Shown here piece after piece: positions 27,506 to 35,619 of a stretch of 53,259 nucleotides of DNA (positions are counted from its first letter, which is position 1; each line of letters starts with the position of its first letter). The DNA is taken from positions 1 to 53,259 of the forward strand of contig JADHXR010000033.1 in assembly GCA_016782865.1 (NCBI GenBank), given 5' to 3'. The stretch comes from Phycisphaerae bacterium. Its GTDB lineage: Bacteria; Planctomycetota; Phycisphaerae; Sedimentisphaerales; Anaerobacaceae. Made by a program: the position numbers and the translations under genes. The notes beneath the pieces were generated by a model. The model had not been told where the DNA came from, searched no databases, and saw only the letters and a program-made list of their open reading frames with translations.

Positions 27506-29674
27506 CTACCTGGATGGTTCTTCTTGCTGAGACTGCCGGTACAGCCGAATGTCGTCGCAGTACATCTGACCCGAACCGCCGGCGGCCGGACTATTCTTGG
27601 TGCCGATGCCAATAGTGATAGTACTCACGTTCGTAAGGTCCGCGCCTGCAAAGCGCGTCAGGTCGATGACCCACTCGGTCCATCCGGCGACCTGCGTCGC
27701 GTTCGCGTCGTCGTGATAGACCACAATGTTACCATCTAGAGAGATAAACATCCGCTCGGCAGAGTTGGCCGAAGCGCCTCGGAACCACAGCGATAACTTA
27801 GTGACACCTTCGGCGGTCCAGTCACGCGGATAGACCAGCGTCAGAGTCGCCTCGGACGTCTTGAGATTGTTGTCGTAGCGATATCCCATCGACTGGGCAC
27901 CGCTGTTTACTATCGTCTGCTCGGCATAAGGCGGCAGATCGTTACCGACGAGAGCCCCGTTTGTCGTGGTCCCAAAGCCGTCAAGCCACTTGTCGAATAT
28001 CCTGTTGCTCGCGGCATCAGGCGGGTCAATATCGTTGTACGACTCGAAATCGTCCACGCCAATGAAATCGGTGGTCGTAAAGCTCCAGACCAGACCTTTG
28101 ACGGCACCGGTCGGATAGACTTCATCCACACGCCATGCATAGCTGCTGTCCCAGGCAAGTCCTCCTGGATCATAGCTCACGGCGCCAAGCGCCTTGGGAC
28201 CTACGTACTCGGGTGAGGCAGTCGTGGCATTCCTCACGGCATCGGTGCCGAAATACAACTCGTGCGAAGCGGCATTGTCCGCCGCCGTCCAGCTCAGCGT
28301 TGCGTTCATCTGAACGTCCACTGCGCCATTGGCCGGCTGGGGATTGCCCACGGCGCCTGGAGTCGTGAAGGCCCAAATGTCACCCTTGTATGTTTCGATA
28401 CCGTCATACTCGTCGATGCGCCAGTAAAGGACCTTCTCGCGTTCGAGAGTGCCGGGATCGTAGCTCGCCACCCCCGACGGTGTGCCCGCGGTGGCATTGT
28501 TCACATCGTCAAAGTTGTCGCCGAAGTGGATATAGTGCAGTTTCGCACCGAAACCCGGCGTCCAGCCAAGCTCAACGTTCGGGTCTACAAATTCGGCGCC
28601 GTCCGCCGGGTCGGGGTCATACGCCGTCTTGGGCGGAATCGAGAAACTCCAGACATCACCTCTCCACGGACTGTTGGGCTCAGAGTCGTTGACCTCGTCA
28701 ACCCGCCAGTAATAGGTTGTGCCCGGCACAAGACCGTCCGGATAAGGAAATCCAAGAAATCCGACAATGAAAGCCGTCGAGGACTGGTTGCCCCTGAATC
28801 CCGGCGCACCGGGAGTGCCGCTACTTACGTCGTCGAAATTGTCGCTCAGATACACGTCATGCGAGACCGCATAGGCCCCCGCCGTCCAGCCAAGGCTCGC
28901 CCATGTCTCCGGATATACGGCGCCGTCAGCCGGGTCGGGCTTAAATGCCTGTACCCGGCCCGCCATCTTCTTTACCTCACCCGGCGACAGCGCCCTGCTG
29001 TAGATGCGGACCTCGTCTATCAGGCCTTCAACAAAACCATAAGCCATTCCGCCAATTTGAATGGGCGCATTTACCACCGCTCTGGGGGAAGTCAATCCTG
29101 TACGAACTGCAGATCCATTGAGATAAATCGTCGGCTGCTTGTTGTCGTAGACTATCATGATGTGATTCCAGTCAGTTCCTACTTCAGCCTCGTACACAGC
29201 CGTTGCAGGCATGTAGTTGCTCCCATGCTCATAGACCAAGATGCCGTTTGTCCCGACAGATAATCCGGCGCCGCCCTCGGTCTCCCCTCCATGCTGTGGG
29301 TCGAAGACATACCTTTGACCGGCCACCCCCCCCACGCCGGCTATCGATTCCGGATCAATTTCATGCGTAACCGACGTCTTTAGCCAACATCCGAAACTAA
29401 ACGTGTCAGTGGGTCTTCCGGTCGTTCCTACTACGACACGATCGTCTATTCCATCAAACCCTAAAGCATACCCTGTGCGACCAGTTTGCTGATAAAGGAC
29501 ACCATCAAAAGATGTGGCGTCATTATGATTATCGCTCTGGTCGTACAATGTCCCGCTTGCTTCCTCGAACTTCCACCAGCCGACAAGATCGGGGTCGCCG
29601 GCAGCGGCTGCGCTCGTTAGAACCAGGCCAAACGTCAACACAAAAGAAAGTGAACAAACCAGTTTTCTACACAT
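27506..29674 (-). CDS. array member 10: secreted LamG / FN3-like protein with C-terminal read-through extension
   Basis: 722 aa; first gene of the array in transcription order. Signal peptide 1-25 (MCRKLVCSLSFVLTFGLVLT). LamG head about 27-240 (WWKFEEASGTLYDQSDNHND, ending LIDEVRIYSRAL). Three FN3-like modules and the standard tail (NRIFDKWLDGFG) follow. The terminal motif is MYCDDIRLYR, with Cys for the usual Phe. The protein then continues with QSQQEEPSR because the family's TAG stop is CAG here, so what is untranslated sequence in other members is translated. A predicted promoter (29887-29916) and a leader of about 205 bases lie upstream. Confidence 0.85.
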   Translation of the reverse strand: MCRKLVCSLSFVLTFGLVLTSAAAAGDPDLVGWWKFEEASGTLYDQSDNHNDATSFDGVLYQQTGRTGYALGFDGIDDRVVVGTTGRPTDTFSFGCWLKTSVTHEIDPESIAGVGGVAGQRYVFDPQHGGETEGGAGLSVGTNGILVYEHGSNYMPATAVYEAEVGTDWNHIMIVYDNKQPTIYLNGSAVRTGLTSPRAVVNAPIQIGGMAYGFVEGLIDEVRIYSRALSPGEVKKMAGRVQAFKPDPADGAVYPETWASLGWTAGAYAVSHDVYLSDNFDDVSSGTPGAPGFRGNQSSTAFIVGFLGFPYPDGLVPGTTYYWRVDEVNDSEPNSPWRGDVWSFSIPPKTAYDPDPADGAEFVDPNVELGWTPGFGAKLHYIHFGDNFDDVNNATAGTPSGVASYDPGTLEREKVLYWRIDEYDGIETYKGDIWAFTTPGAVGNPQPANGAVDVQMNATLSWTAADNAASHELYFGTDAVRNATTASPEYVGPKALGAVSYDPGGLAWDSSYAWRVDEVYPTGAVKGLVWSFTTTDFIGVDDFESYNDIDPPDAASNRIFDKWLDGFGTTTNGALVGNDLPPYAEQTIVNSGAQSMGYRYDNNLKTSEATLTLVYPRDWTAEGVTKLSLWFRGASANSAERMFISLDGNIVVYHDDANATQVAGWTEWVIDLTRFAGADLTNVSTITIGIGTKNSPAAGGSGQMYCDDIRLYRQSQQEEPSR

Positions 29675-29880
29675 AGCAATTCCCCTTCAGACTAAATACG
29701 TGATATCGGTTTTGACAGTCACTTCGTTCAATCAGAATCTATCCGGATGACTCTTTCTGTGATTTGGCGCTACCTCCTTCCTTACATAAAGCCCGGATCG
29801 GGCGTCAGGAACACGAAAACACGTGACGAATTGCGATATGCCCGCCCACTTCGACGGCGAACAATCCGTAATCGGTCGCA
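29675..29880 (-). promoter_or_regulatory. conserved ~205-base 5' leader of the gene at 27506
   Basis: It contains the GCCCG-triloop-CGGGC stem (29791-29803), the purine block GGAAGGAGGTAGCG (29768-29781) and a GATAGATTCTGATTGAAC segment, in the same order and spacing as the leader at 21502-21708. The triloop differs (ATC versus CGC) while the stem is kept. The region 29675-30044 otherwise holds only the two promoters described; no gene was seen in it. Confidence 0.4.
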
Positions 29881-29886
29881 TATCAA

Positions 29887-29916
29887 CTTATACCACATTG
29901 GAGCCCAATGCGTCAA
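29887..29916 (-). promoter_or_regulatory. sigma70-type promoter for the gene at 27506
   Basis: Minus strand TTGACG, 18 bases, TATAAG, at the same distance from its gene as the promoter at 21716. Confidence 0.55.
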
Positions 29917-29966
29917 GAAAAAACGCAGACCGATAATTGCGCAATTGCGCTTCGAGTGGGTTTGCC

Positions 29967-29994
29967 TTGATTTTTCCGCCGATTCGTGTAGACT
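29967..29994 (+). promoter_or_regulatory. possible promoter for the gene at 30045
   Basis: TTGATT, 16 bases, TAGACT, ending 50 bases before the ATG. Both hexamers are near consensus but the spacer is short, so support is moderate. Confidence 0.4.
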
Positions 29995-30044
29995 CTGTGT
30001 GAAATAATTGACTCTTTTTGACATGCGATATTAGGGGGCTGATA

Positions 30045-31433
30045 ATGACCAAATGGGCGTATTTCATGACGCTGTTCGTCGGCGCCGCGGTCTGCGTTTG
30101 GCTGATCGTACTTAACGCTCAGACGGCGACGGAATCGTCGTCGGCCGCGCTTGAATTGGAGCGTTCTCAGAAGGCGGCGACCGATCTGAAAGAGCAGATC
30201 CGCAAGGCCGAATCGCATGAGGGTTCAACGAATCGCAAGATCGAGCGGCTGGAACAGGAAGTCTCGGCACTGACCGAGCAACGGAACTCGGACAGACAGG
30301 TTATCCGGGACTTGTGGAATATGGTGTTGAACAATACCCGCGCCAAAGTGGGGTCGGTTCCCATCGAACGCCAAGCCATCGCACGGGCGCCCCAGCAGGT
30401 CGTTCAAGAGGCCGACCAGCAGCAGCCTGTCGAATACGATGGCGAAATGGTCAAGAAGATAATATCGGCCGGCGGCGGTCTCGAAGCGGCGGTCAGGCGG
30501 ATCGTTACTTCCGACGCAATCGCCTCGACTCTGGAGACTCACAACGAGCAGCCGCTCTATTGGGCCGCCGCGGCAACTCTGGCGCACGACCCCGAAGCGG
30601 CGCTGGCTTATCTCGAGGAGGCCGCCGGGCTGTACCCGGACTCGAAGGTTGTGCTCTCGTCACTGGTCGAGGCGAAAATCGCACAGGGATCCATCGATGA
30701 TTCGCTTGCGGCCCACATTGACGAGATGAAAAAGGCCGATCCCGCGAACGCCCTTGCAGATTGTTATGCCGCGTACAGCCAGTTCGAGAGCGGGGACATC
30801 GAAGGCGCCTTGCAGTCGGTGTCGCAGGCGGGCGCCAAGGACAGATTTGCCGACGACCGGATGGATCTGTTGATGGCACGGTACGATTATTTTCTCGACG
30901 GAGGCGCCACCGAGGGAATGGCAATCGGATTGTCCGCGTTCGATCTGCCCCTGTCGCATATGGGCATGCTCAGGGACATCGGAAAACAGGCCATGACCCA
31001 GGCGGATGCTCTGGCAACGGCCGGACAACACGACGAAGCGTTGCAGATCGCACAAAACGTCTCGAACATCGGCGGAAGCCTCTCATCTTCGGGGCGATTC
31101 ATTGTCTACGACCGTGTGGGCATGGCGCTGCAGAAATCGGCTCTCCAACAGCAGCGACAGATATACGAAGGCCGCGGAGACACCGGCCAGATCGAGAAGA
31201 TCGACGTTCAATTGCAGGCCATCGACGAACGCTCGTCCATGATCGACGTGATGGCCCAGACCTTCGGGGGTGTTATGCAGAACATGACCGAGCAGGACCT
31301 TGCCGATTACGTCGACGGGACCGTATTGAACGGCGAATTCTCCACGCTGCAGGCCATGCCGGAAATCGCAGAGGCATTGGCCCAGGCTCAGCAGGCACAG
31401 GAGAATCAGATGGGCCAGACGCCCCCGCCTTAG
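30045..31433 (+). CDS. membrane-anchored coiled-coil / TPR-like protein
   Basis: 462 aa from the ATG at 30045, chosen over an ATG 27 bases upstream because of the aggggg site 8-12 bases before it. A hydrophobic anchor at about residues 5-23 (AYFMTLFVGAAVCVWLIVL) is followed by a heptad-rich coiled coil (about 30-85, ERSQKAATDLKEQIRKAES). The remainder is alpha-helical with TPR-like pairs (for example AALAYLEEAAGLYPDSKVV) and a Gln-rich C-terminus. The protein is probably anchored in the inner membrane with its helical domain outside the cytoplasm. No enzyme motif is seen. It is divergent from the LamG array and upstream of the O-methyltransferase. Confidence 0.75.
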   Translation: MTKWAYFMTLFVGAAVCVWLIVLNAQTATESSSAALELERSQKAATDLKEQIRKAESHEGSTNRKIERLEQEVSALTEQRNSDRQVIRDLWNMVLNNTRAKVGSVPIERQAIARAPQQVVQEADQQQPVEYDGEMVKKIISAGGGLEAAVRRIVTSDAIASTLETHNEQPLYWAAAATLAHDPEAALAYLEEAAGLYPDSKVVLSSLVEAKIAQGSIDDSLAAHIDEMKKADPANALADCYAAYSQFESGDIEGALQSVSQAGAKDRFADDRMDLLMARYDYFLDGGATEGMAIGLSAFDLPLSHMGMLRDIGKQAMTQADALATAGQHDEALQIAQNVSNIGGSLSSSGRFIVYDRVGMALQKSALQQQRQIYEGRGDTGQIEKIDVQLQAIDERSSMIDVMAQTFGGVMQNMTEQDLADYVDGTVLNGEFSTLQAMPEIAEALAQAQQAQENQMGQTPPP

Positions 31434-31581
31434 GCGGGGAATTGCCGAGGCTCCAAAAGCCACATCAAGACGGTTGCAGCGCCGGAGGGTTTCTGGTATC
31501 TTCACGACGGTAGCAGCCGTGGAATTTTCGCCAAAGACGCTGGAACTACAACTTTTTTGCCCCTATATTATGGAGGTCACT

Positions 31582-32229
31582 ATGAAACGCTGTAAGCAAT
31601 TGATTCTGGTTGGATGTCTTGTACTGATTGGTGTTAACGTAGTTATGGTTTACTCGGGTCAGCGAAAGAGAGTCAGCGACGAGTTTCGCAAGGATTTTAT
31701 CAAAAACTTCAAGCGAACCGGACTAAACACTACCCCCGATGACGCAATGATGCTGCGAGTCCTGGTTGCGAGTTCCGGGGCCAAACGCGGCGTGGAAGTG
31801 GGCTCGGCCAGCGGCTTCGGAGCCATCAATATGGGAATAGCCTTCGAGCGAAACGGCGGACACCTCTACACGCTCGAGATCGACCCCGACACCGTGAAGG
31901 TATGCCGGGAGAATCTAAAGAAGGTGGGCCTCGAAAATACCGTCACTTGCATAGAAGGCGACGCCCTCAAAACACTGCCGAAACTCGAAGGGGAATTTGA
32001 CTTCGTCTTTATCGACGCCCTCAAGAGCGACTACATGAAATACCTCAAGATCATCGAGCCGCACCTCAAGCGCGGCGCCGTGGTTGTCGGCGATAACGTC
32101 ATCCGGTCGGCCAAGGCGATGCAGGACTTCCTCGATTACATGCAGAACAGCCCCGACTACGATACCGTCATTATCCGGGCCTCCATGGAAAAGAAGGACG
32201 GCATGTCGATCAGCTACAAGATCAGGTAG
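31582..32229 (+). CDS. membrane-anchored O-methyltransferase (class I, SAM-dependent)
   Basis: 215 aa from the ATG at 31582 with a ggagg site 6-10 bases upstream; upstream in-frame ATGs lack such a site. The catechol/caffeoyl-type O-methyltransferase fold shows the SAM-binding loop VEVGSASGFGAI near residues 71-82, the acidic LEIDPD strand end and the metal-site-like FIDALKSDY. Unusually for this family there is an N-terminal hydrophobic segment (about 6-24, QLILVGCLVLIGVNVVMVY) that could be an anchor or uncleaved signal. If anchored, the catalytic part should face the cytoplasm, where SAM is. The acceptor is unknown. It ends 40 bases before the next gene, so an operon is likely. Confidence 0.82.
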   Translation: MKRCKQLILVGCLVLIGVNVVMVYSGQRKRVSDEFRKDFIKNFKRTGLNTTPDDAMMLRVLVASSGAKRGVEVGSASGFGAINMGIAFERNGGHLYTLEIDPDTVKVCRENLKKVGLENTVTCIEGDALKTLPKLEGEFDFVFIDALKSDYMKYLKIIEPHLKRGAVVVGDNVIRSAKAMQDFLDYMQNSPDYDTVIIRASMEKKDGMSISYKIR

Positions 32230-32269
32230 CACGGCCAATTGTTTGCAAAGCCCGAAATGGAGACTCGAG

Positions 32270-34336
32270 ATGAAGCACGGTTTCTTGATTAGTTTCGTGG
32301 TGTCTTTCTTCTTGACAGCCGGCACATACGGCAACTCTCTCAATCTCAGGACAAAGCACGATGCCAGCGGCTATCAGGTGCAAGTGGTCACCGACGGCAA
32401 AGACGTTCTGGCTTCACCGCCTGAAGGGCTCTGGTCCATTGCGACGCATTGGAAAGGTGGCTGGCCCGCCTCGTGGGTTCATGCCTCGCCGACAACGATC
32501 GAGCATGTCGGTGATTGGACCATTCTGCGCGGCAAACTCGAGACATCGTCGGGCGCATGGCGGATGTCGGATTCATATCTTCCCGAAGGCAATGTTGTCA
32601 GGTGCATCCGCCGGTTCACCTGGGAAGGGAAAGAGACGGCGAAGTCCGTGACACTTTCGGTGCGTTTTCAATGTCCCGGAAAAGGCTCAAAGGTCGTACT
32701 GCCCGGCATACTGTATCACGGCAATCCTTCCGGCGCCCGGAGCGGCAGGGTCCCCGTCTACTCGGGCAAGCCGGGTGAAGAGGCCGTCTTCGAGGAGCAC
32801 CGCTTTCCCATGCCCTATGCAAGTCTGGAATGGCCCGCCGGCGGCAGCCTGCTGGGAGCGGCAATGCACTCGCTGCCCTCGCCTGTTCCCTACGGCAACC
32901 TTCAAGATCAATGGTGGTCTTTAGGTTTGATCGCGAATGAGCAAGGTACCGAGATGGTCCTTCTGTCCGGCCCCTGTGCCTCGAACGGCAAACGCAGCGT
33001 CATCAAGGCCTCCCAGCGGGGCTTTATCCCGTACGATAATGCTTATATCAACGTGCCGCCGGGAGCGATTATCGAAAAGACGTTCTGTCTTGAGGCCTAC
33101 CCCGTGGCGCGGGAGGGTTCAGGATTTCAACACCCCACCCGGACGTCTCTGGATATATTCTCTCCTTATTCTGTCGACGGGATGCCGACATTTGCCGAGA
33201 TCGTCGAGGCCAAGTATCGCTATGCCAAGACCCGGTGGCATGAAGATGGTGATATCGCAGGTTTCAAAAAATATCCCGATCGCGACTATTTCGTTTTCGG
33301 CTGGTGCGGCCAGGCCGCTTCGCCTGGGTACGCGCTGCAGGTCCTGGCCGACGACCTCTACGACTCCAACGCGCTGGAGATGGCAAAGAAATCTCTCGAC
33401 TTTCTCTCCTCAGCGGAATTCTACGACCAGGGCTTTTACACGTGGTACGATTACAGCAAGAAGGAATGGGTCCCGAGGAATCGCCCCGAATTGCTGTCTC
33501 AGGGACAGGCAATGCTGAATTTCGCCAACGCGATTCGCGTCGGCCGGGCAAAAGGTCTGAATGTCTCTCGCTGGCAGCGCTTCCTGCACAAGGCGTGTGA
33601 TTTCCATGCAAAGAAGATCCTGGCCGACGATTGGAATCCATTGTCCACCAATCAGGCCTTCTTCATCGCGCCGCTGTGCAAGGCTTATGAGCTTCTGGGC
33701 GACAATACCTATCGCCGGGCAGCCGAGAAGGCCGGCAACGTGTACGCATCCCGGCACCTCAGTATGGACGAGCCCTACTGGGGCGGCACCCTGGACGCCA
33801 GTGCCGAGGACAAGGAGGGTGCGTTTGCCGCCCTTCAGGGATTTGTTGCGCTTTATGAGCTGACGAAAGATGGAAAATACCTCGAATGGGCCGAGCACGC
33901 ATGTGACGTTGTCCTGACGTACGTCGTGGTCTGGGATATTGACATGCCGGCCGGTCGCCTTCGCGATCATGGATTCAAGACGCGAGGCTGGACGGCCGTT
34001 TCCGTCCAGAACCAGCACATTGACGTTTTCGGCGTGCTCATCGCGCCGGATATCTATCGGCTGGGACAGCATTTGGACGACAGTAAATTGAAAAAGCTCG
34101 CAATTCTAATGTATCGCAGTTGCGGCCAGCTCCTTGATCCTTACGGAAGCCAGGGCGAGCAGCCGCACCATACGAATTACGCGCAGCACGGCAGGTTCGC
34201 CCAGCGACTCAAATCAGGCAATGTCTCGGGTATCCGCGGGGATTACGTGGAGGAATGGACGGTATTCTGGATCACCGCCCACTTCTTGAACGCAGCCGCG
34301 CAGTTAAAGGAGCTTGGGCTGTCAATCTCAGAGTAA
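32270..34336 (+). CDS. secreted (alpha/alpha)6-barrel, glycosidase-like protein
   Basis: 688 aa from the ATG at 32270 (ggag site 8-11 bases upstream), which gives a signal peptide (MKHGFLISFVVSFFLTAGTY, cleavage near GNS). An N-terminal beta-rich domain (about 25-300) is followed by an alpha-helical half with paired helices and Trp/Tyr-rich loops (FVFGWCGQAASPGYALQVLA, DQGFYTWYDY, EPYWGGTLDASAEDKEGAFA). This is the look of six-hairpin glycosidases or polysaccharide lyases. I cannot assign a GH or PL family or name catalytic residues. A 3' fragment of a close paralogue lies 0.9 kb downstream (35223-35381). It is probably extracellular and acts on a polysaccharide. Confidence 0.6.
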   Translation: MKHGFLISFVVSFFLTAGTYGNSLNLRTKHDASGYQVQVVTDGKDVLASPPEGLWSIATHWKGGWPASWVHASPTTIEHVGDWTILRGKLETSSGAWRMSDSYLPEGNVVRCIRRFTWEGKETAKSVTLSVRFQCPGKGSKVVLPGILYHGNPSGARSGRVPVYSGKPGEEAVFEEHRFPMPYASLEWPAGGSLLGAAMHSLPSPVPYGNLQDQWWSLGLIANEQGTEMVLLSGPCASNGKRSVIKASQRGFIPYDNAYINVPPGAIIEKTFCLEAYPVAREGSGFQHPTRTSLDIFSPYSVDGMPTFAEIVEAKYRYAKTRWHEDGDIAGFKKYPDRDYFVFGWCGQAASPGYALQVLADDLYDSNALEMAKKSLDFLSSAEFYDQGFYTWYDYSKKEWVPRNRPELLSQGQAMLNFANAIRVGRAKGLNVSRWQRFLHKACDFHAKKILADDWNPLSTNQAFFIAPLCKAYELLGDNTYRRAAEKAGNVYASRHLSMDEPYWGGTLDASAEDKEGAFAALQGFVALYELTKDGKYLEWAEHACDVVLTYVVVWDIDMPAGRLRDHGFKTRGWTAVSVQNQHIDVFGVLIAPDIYRLGQHLDDSKLKKLAILMYRSCGQLLDPYGSQGEQPHHTNYAQHGRFAQRLKSGNVSGIRGDYVEEWTVFWITAHFLNAAAQLKELGLSISE

Positions 34337-34343
34337 CCTGTAG

Positions 34344-34361
34344 GGTGGGGCTCGCCCCACC
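34344..34361 (+). terminator. perfect GC hairpin after the barrel gene
   Basis: ggtggggc-tc-gccccacc, 8 bases after the stop. It has no T run, so it could be a terminator or a small dispersed repeat. It is absent after the paralogous fragment at 35381. Confidence 0.45.
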
Positions 34362-34377
34362 ATGATCGAATTCGGGG

Positions 34378-34515
34378 GGGGGCAGCCACTGAATGAACGC
34401 AGCGAATGAAGTGGATGGGGAACGTCAGGGTTCAGTCAAAAAAATGAGAACACCTTTTTGAGTGGCTTGAAGACCATCCACTTCGCTCACTCCGTTCGCT
34501 CAGTGGCTGCCACCC
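34378..34515. repeat. palindromic element A, copy 1
   Basis: Inverted arms of about 38 bases begin gcagccactgaatgaacg and end as the near-complement cgttcgctcagtggctgc, with about six mismatches, around a centre of about 60 bases. Copy 2 at 35389-35526 has nearly identical arms. It resembles a non-autonomous mobile (MITE/REP-like) element; no transposase is visible. Confidence 0.65.
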
Positions 34516-34584
34516 AACCGCTTCCGGCAAGCGGAGAGCATCGGTGGGATGCCTGCTTTCTGGCCTATCCGGCGCATGTTGTGG

Positions 34585-34794
34585 TTATGCGAGTTTCTTC
34601 TGTCTTTTGATGATTTCCACCAATGATCTCAATGCCTGATTCACTGAATCATGATCAGGAAAGATCTCCGCAACGTCCGGGTCAATGACTACAACGTTTG
34701 TTCCTTCAGCATACCGTTTCGTATATTTGCCCTGAACACCTTCGCTGAAATCATATTCTTCAAGCATGTCCGGATCTTCTTGCATTCTCCTCAT
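34585..34794 (-). CDS. BrnT-partner-type antitoxin (putative)
   Basis: 69 aa from the ATG ending at 34794, which has an aaggagag site 10-17 bases upstream. Upstream in-frame starts (GTG at 34830) are less well supported. The acidic N-terminal stretch DPDMLEEYDFSEGVQGKYTK and the segment TNVVVIDPDVAEIFPDHDSV fit the CopG/ribbon-helix-helix-like antitoxins found after BrnT genes, which also repress their own operon. The start overlaps the toxin gene by 35 bases, so the two are translationally coupled. The family is assigned by context and motif, without a search. Confidence 0.7.
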   Translation of the reverse strand: MRRMQEDPDMLEEYDFSEGVQGKYTKRYAEGTNVVVIDPDVAEIFPDHDSVNQALRSLVEIIKRQKKLA

Positions 34795-35056
34795 ATTGCG
34801 TTCTCTCCTTTTTGGATGCCTTTCTTGCACTAATCAACCTGATGTTGTCGCCCCTTTCTGTGTGAACAACTACCAGAAGTCGGTCTTTATGAGAGTTCCC
34901 GATCAAGACGAACCTGTCTTCTTCCTCGGAATGCAAGGGATCATAAATGGCCAGGGACAAAGCATCTCGAAAGGCCGTGCTTGCTTCGTCAAAAGAGATA
35001 GCATGGATTTCGAGATTCTGTTTCGCCTTGTTCGGGTCCCATTCAAAACGAAGCAT
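34760..35056 (-). CDS. brnT: BrnT-family ribonuclease toxin (putative)
   Basis: 98 aa. The opening LRFEWDPNKAKQNLEIHAIS, the central FVLIGNSHKDRLLVVVHTER and the end IRLISARKASKKERTQYEE are the three signature blocks of BrnT toxins (RelE-like ribonuclease fold). BrnT cuts mRNA and is neutralised by its partner antitoxin. A ggagg site lies 6 bases before the ATG. As usual for this pair the toxin is the first gene. The module sits between the two copies of palindromic element A and behind a gene remnant, so it lies in a rearranged spot. Confidence 0.88.
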   Translation of the reverse strand: MLRFEWDPNKAKQNLEIHAISFDEASTAFRDALSLAIYDPLHSEEEDRFVLIGNSHKDRLLVVVHTERGDNIRLISARKASKKERTQYEENARRSGHA

Positions 35057-35222
35057 TCATAACCTCCAAGAATTCATTATTCCCTTGCCATCGATCTTTG
35101 TCTTTATCCATTTGTTCAGCCTTCTTGGAATCCCATTTCATTTTCGTTACCTGATTATACCTTAATTCTGATATCAACACCAACGAAAAGCCCGGCGGTG
35201 GCACGCACAGTATTCGGCACTC

Positions 35223-35381
35223 ATGAGCTCAGTCAATGAGCAGCCCAACCACCGGGAATCTTCGGGCGGGGGCCACGGCATCCGCGGGGAATACGGAGAA
35301 GAATGGACCGTCTTCTGGATCACGGCTCATTCCCTCAACGCCACAAAGTTCGAGGGACTTGGGCTGTCAGTCTCCGAGTAG
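35223..35381 (+). pseudogene. 3' remnant of a paralogue of the barrel gene
   Basis: Frame ending in TAG at 35379-35381. Its last 37 codons (HGIRGEYGEEWTVFWITAHS, ending GLGLSVSE) align with the end of the gene at 32270 (SGIRGDYVEEWTVFWITAHF, ending ELGLSISE). Upstream, EQPNH matches EQPHH of that gene after a small deletion, and then the similarity stops. The rest of the gene is missing. Like the intact gene, it is followed at once by palindromic element A, so the gene end and the element were duplicated together. Confidence 0.8.
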
Positions 35382-35388
35382 CCAGATA

Positions 35389-35526
35389 GGGTGGCAGCCA
35401 CTGAATGAACGCAGCGAATGAAGTGGATGGGGAGACTCAGAGACCGGCCAATAATTGCGAACATTTCCTTGAGTCGCTTGAAGATCATCCACTTCGCTCA
35501 CTTTTTTCGCTCAGTGGCTGCCACCC
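35389..35526. repeat. palindromic element A, copy 2
   Basis: The terminal inverted repeat gggtggcagccactga... / ...tcagtggctgccaccc is exact at the ends. The arms match copy 1 at 34378, and the centre also matches in part (ttgagt.gcttgaagatcatc). It starts 8 bases after the stop of the gene remnant. Confidence 0.65.
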
Positions 35527-35619
35527 GACGCTCCCAAGAGCCAGATCATTGAAGCAAAACCGTAGTAGGTGTCTCTCCGATCAACGTCAATGCTGAGCGG
35601 CGCGGTTTACCGCGTACGC

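Noticed and set aside
5221..29674. Long plus-strand open frames opposite the array (for example 12149-13252 and 19699-21063)
   Set aside because: They recur at the same place opposite each paralogue because the coding strand is conserved. They lack ribosome sites and signal peptides and have no recognisable domains.
5221..29674. Diversity-generating retroelement behind the variable heads
   Set aside because: No reverse transcriptase and no template/variable repeat pair are visible, and the heads differ as whole domains rather than at scattered adenine sites.
5221..29674. Periodic repeats suggesting a CRISPR array
   Set aside because: The repeats are about 2.1-2.8 kb protein-coding units, not short direct repeats with spacers, and there are no cas genes.
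5221..29674. PEP-CTERM or other C-terminal sorting signal on array proteins
   Set aside because: The proteins end in a beta strand (FDDIRLYR), without a PEP motif, hydrophobic stretch and basic tail.
29675..30044. Possible tRNA or small RNA gene in the divergent region
   Set aside because: No cloverleaf or CCA-ended structure could be drawn; the conserved pieces are explained by promoter and leader.
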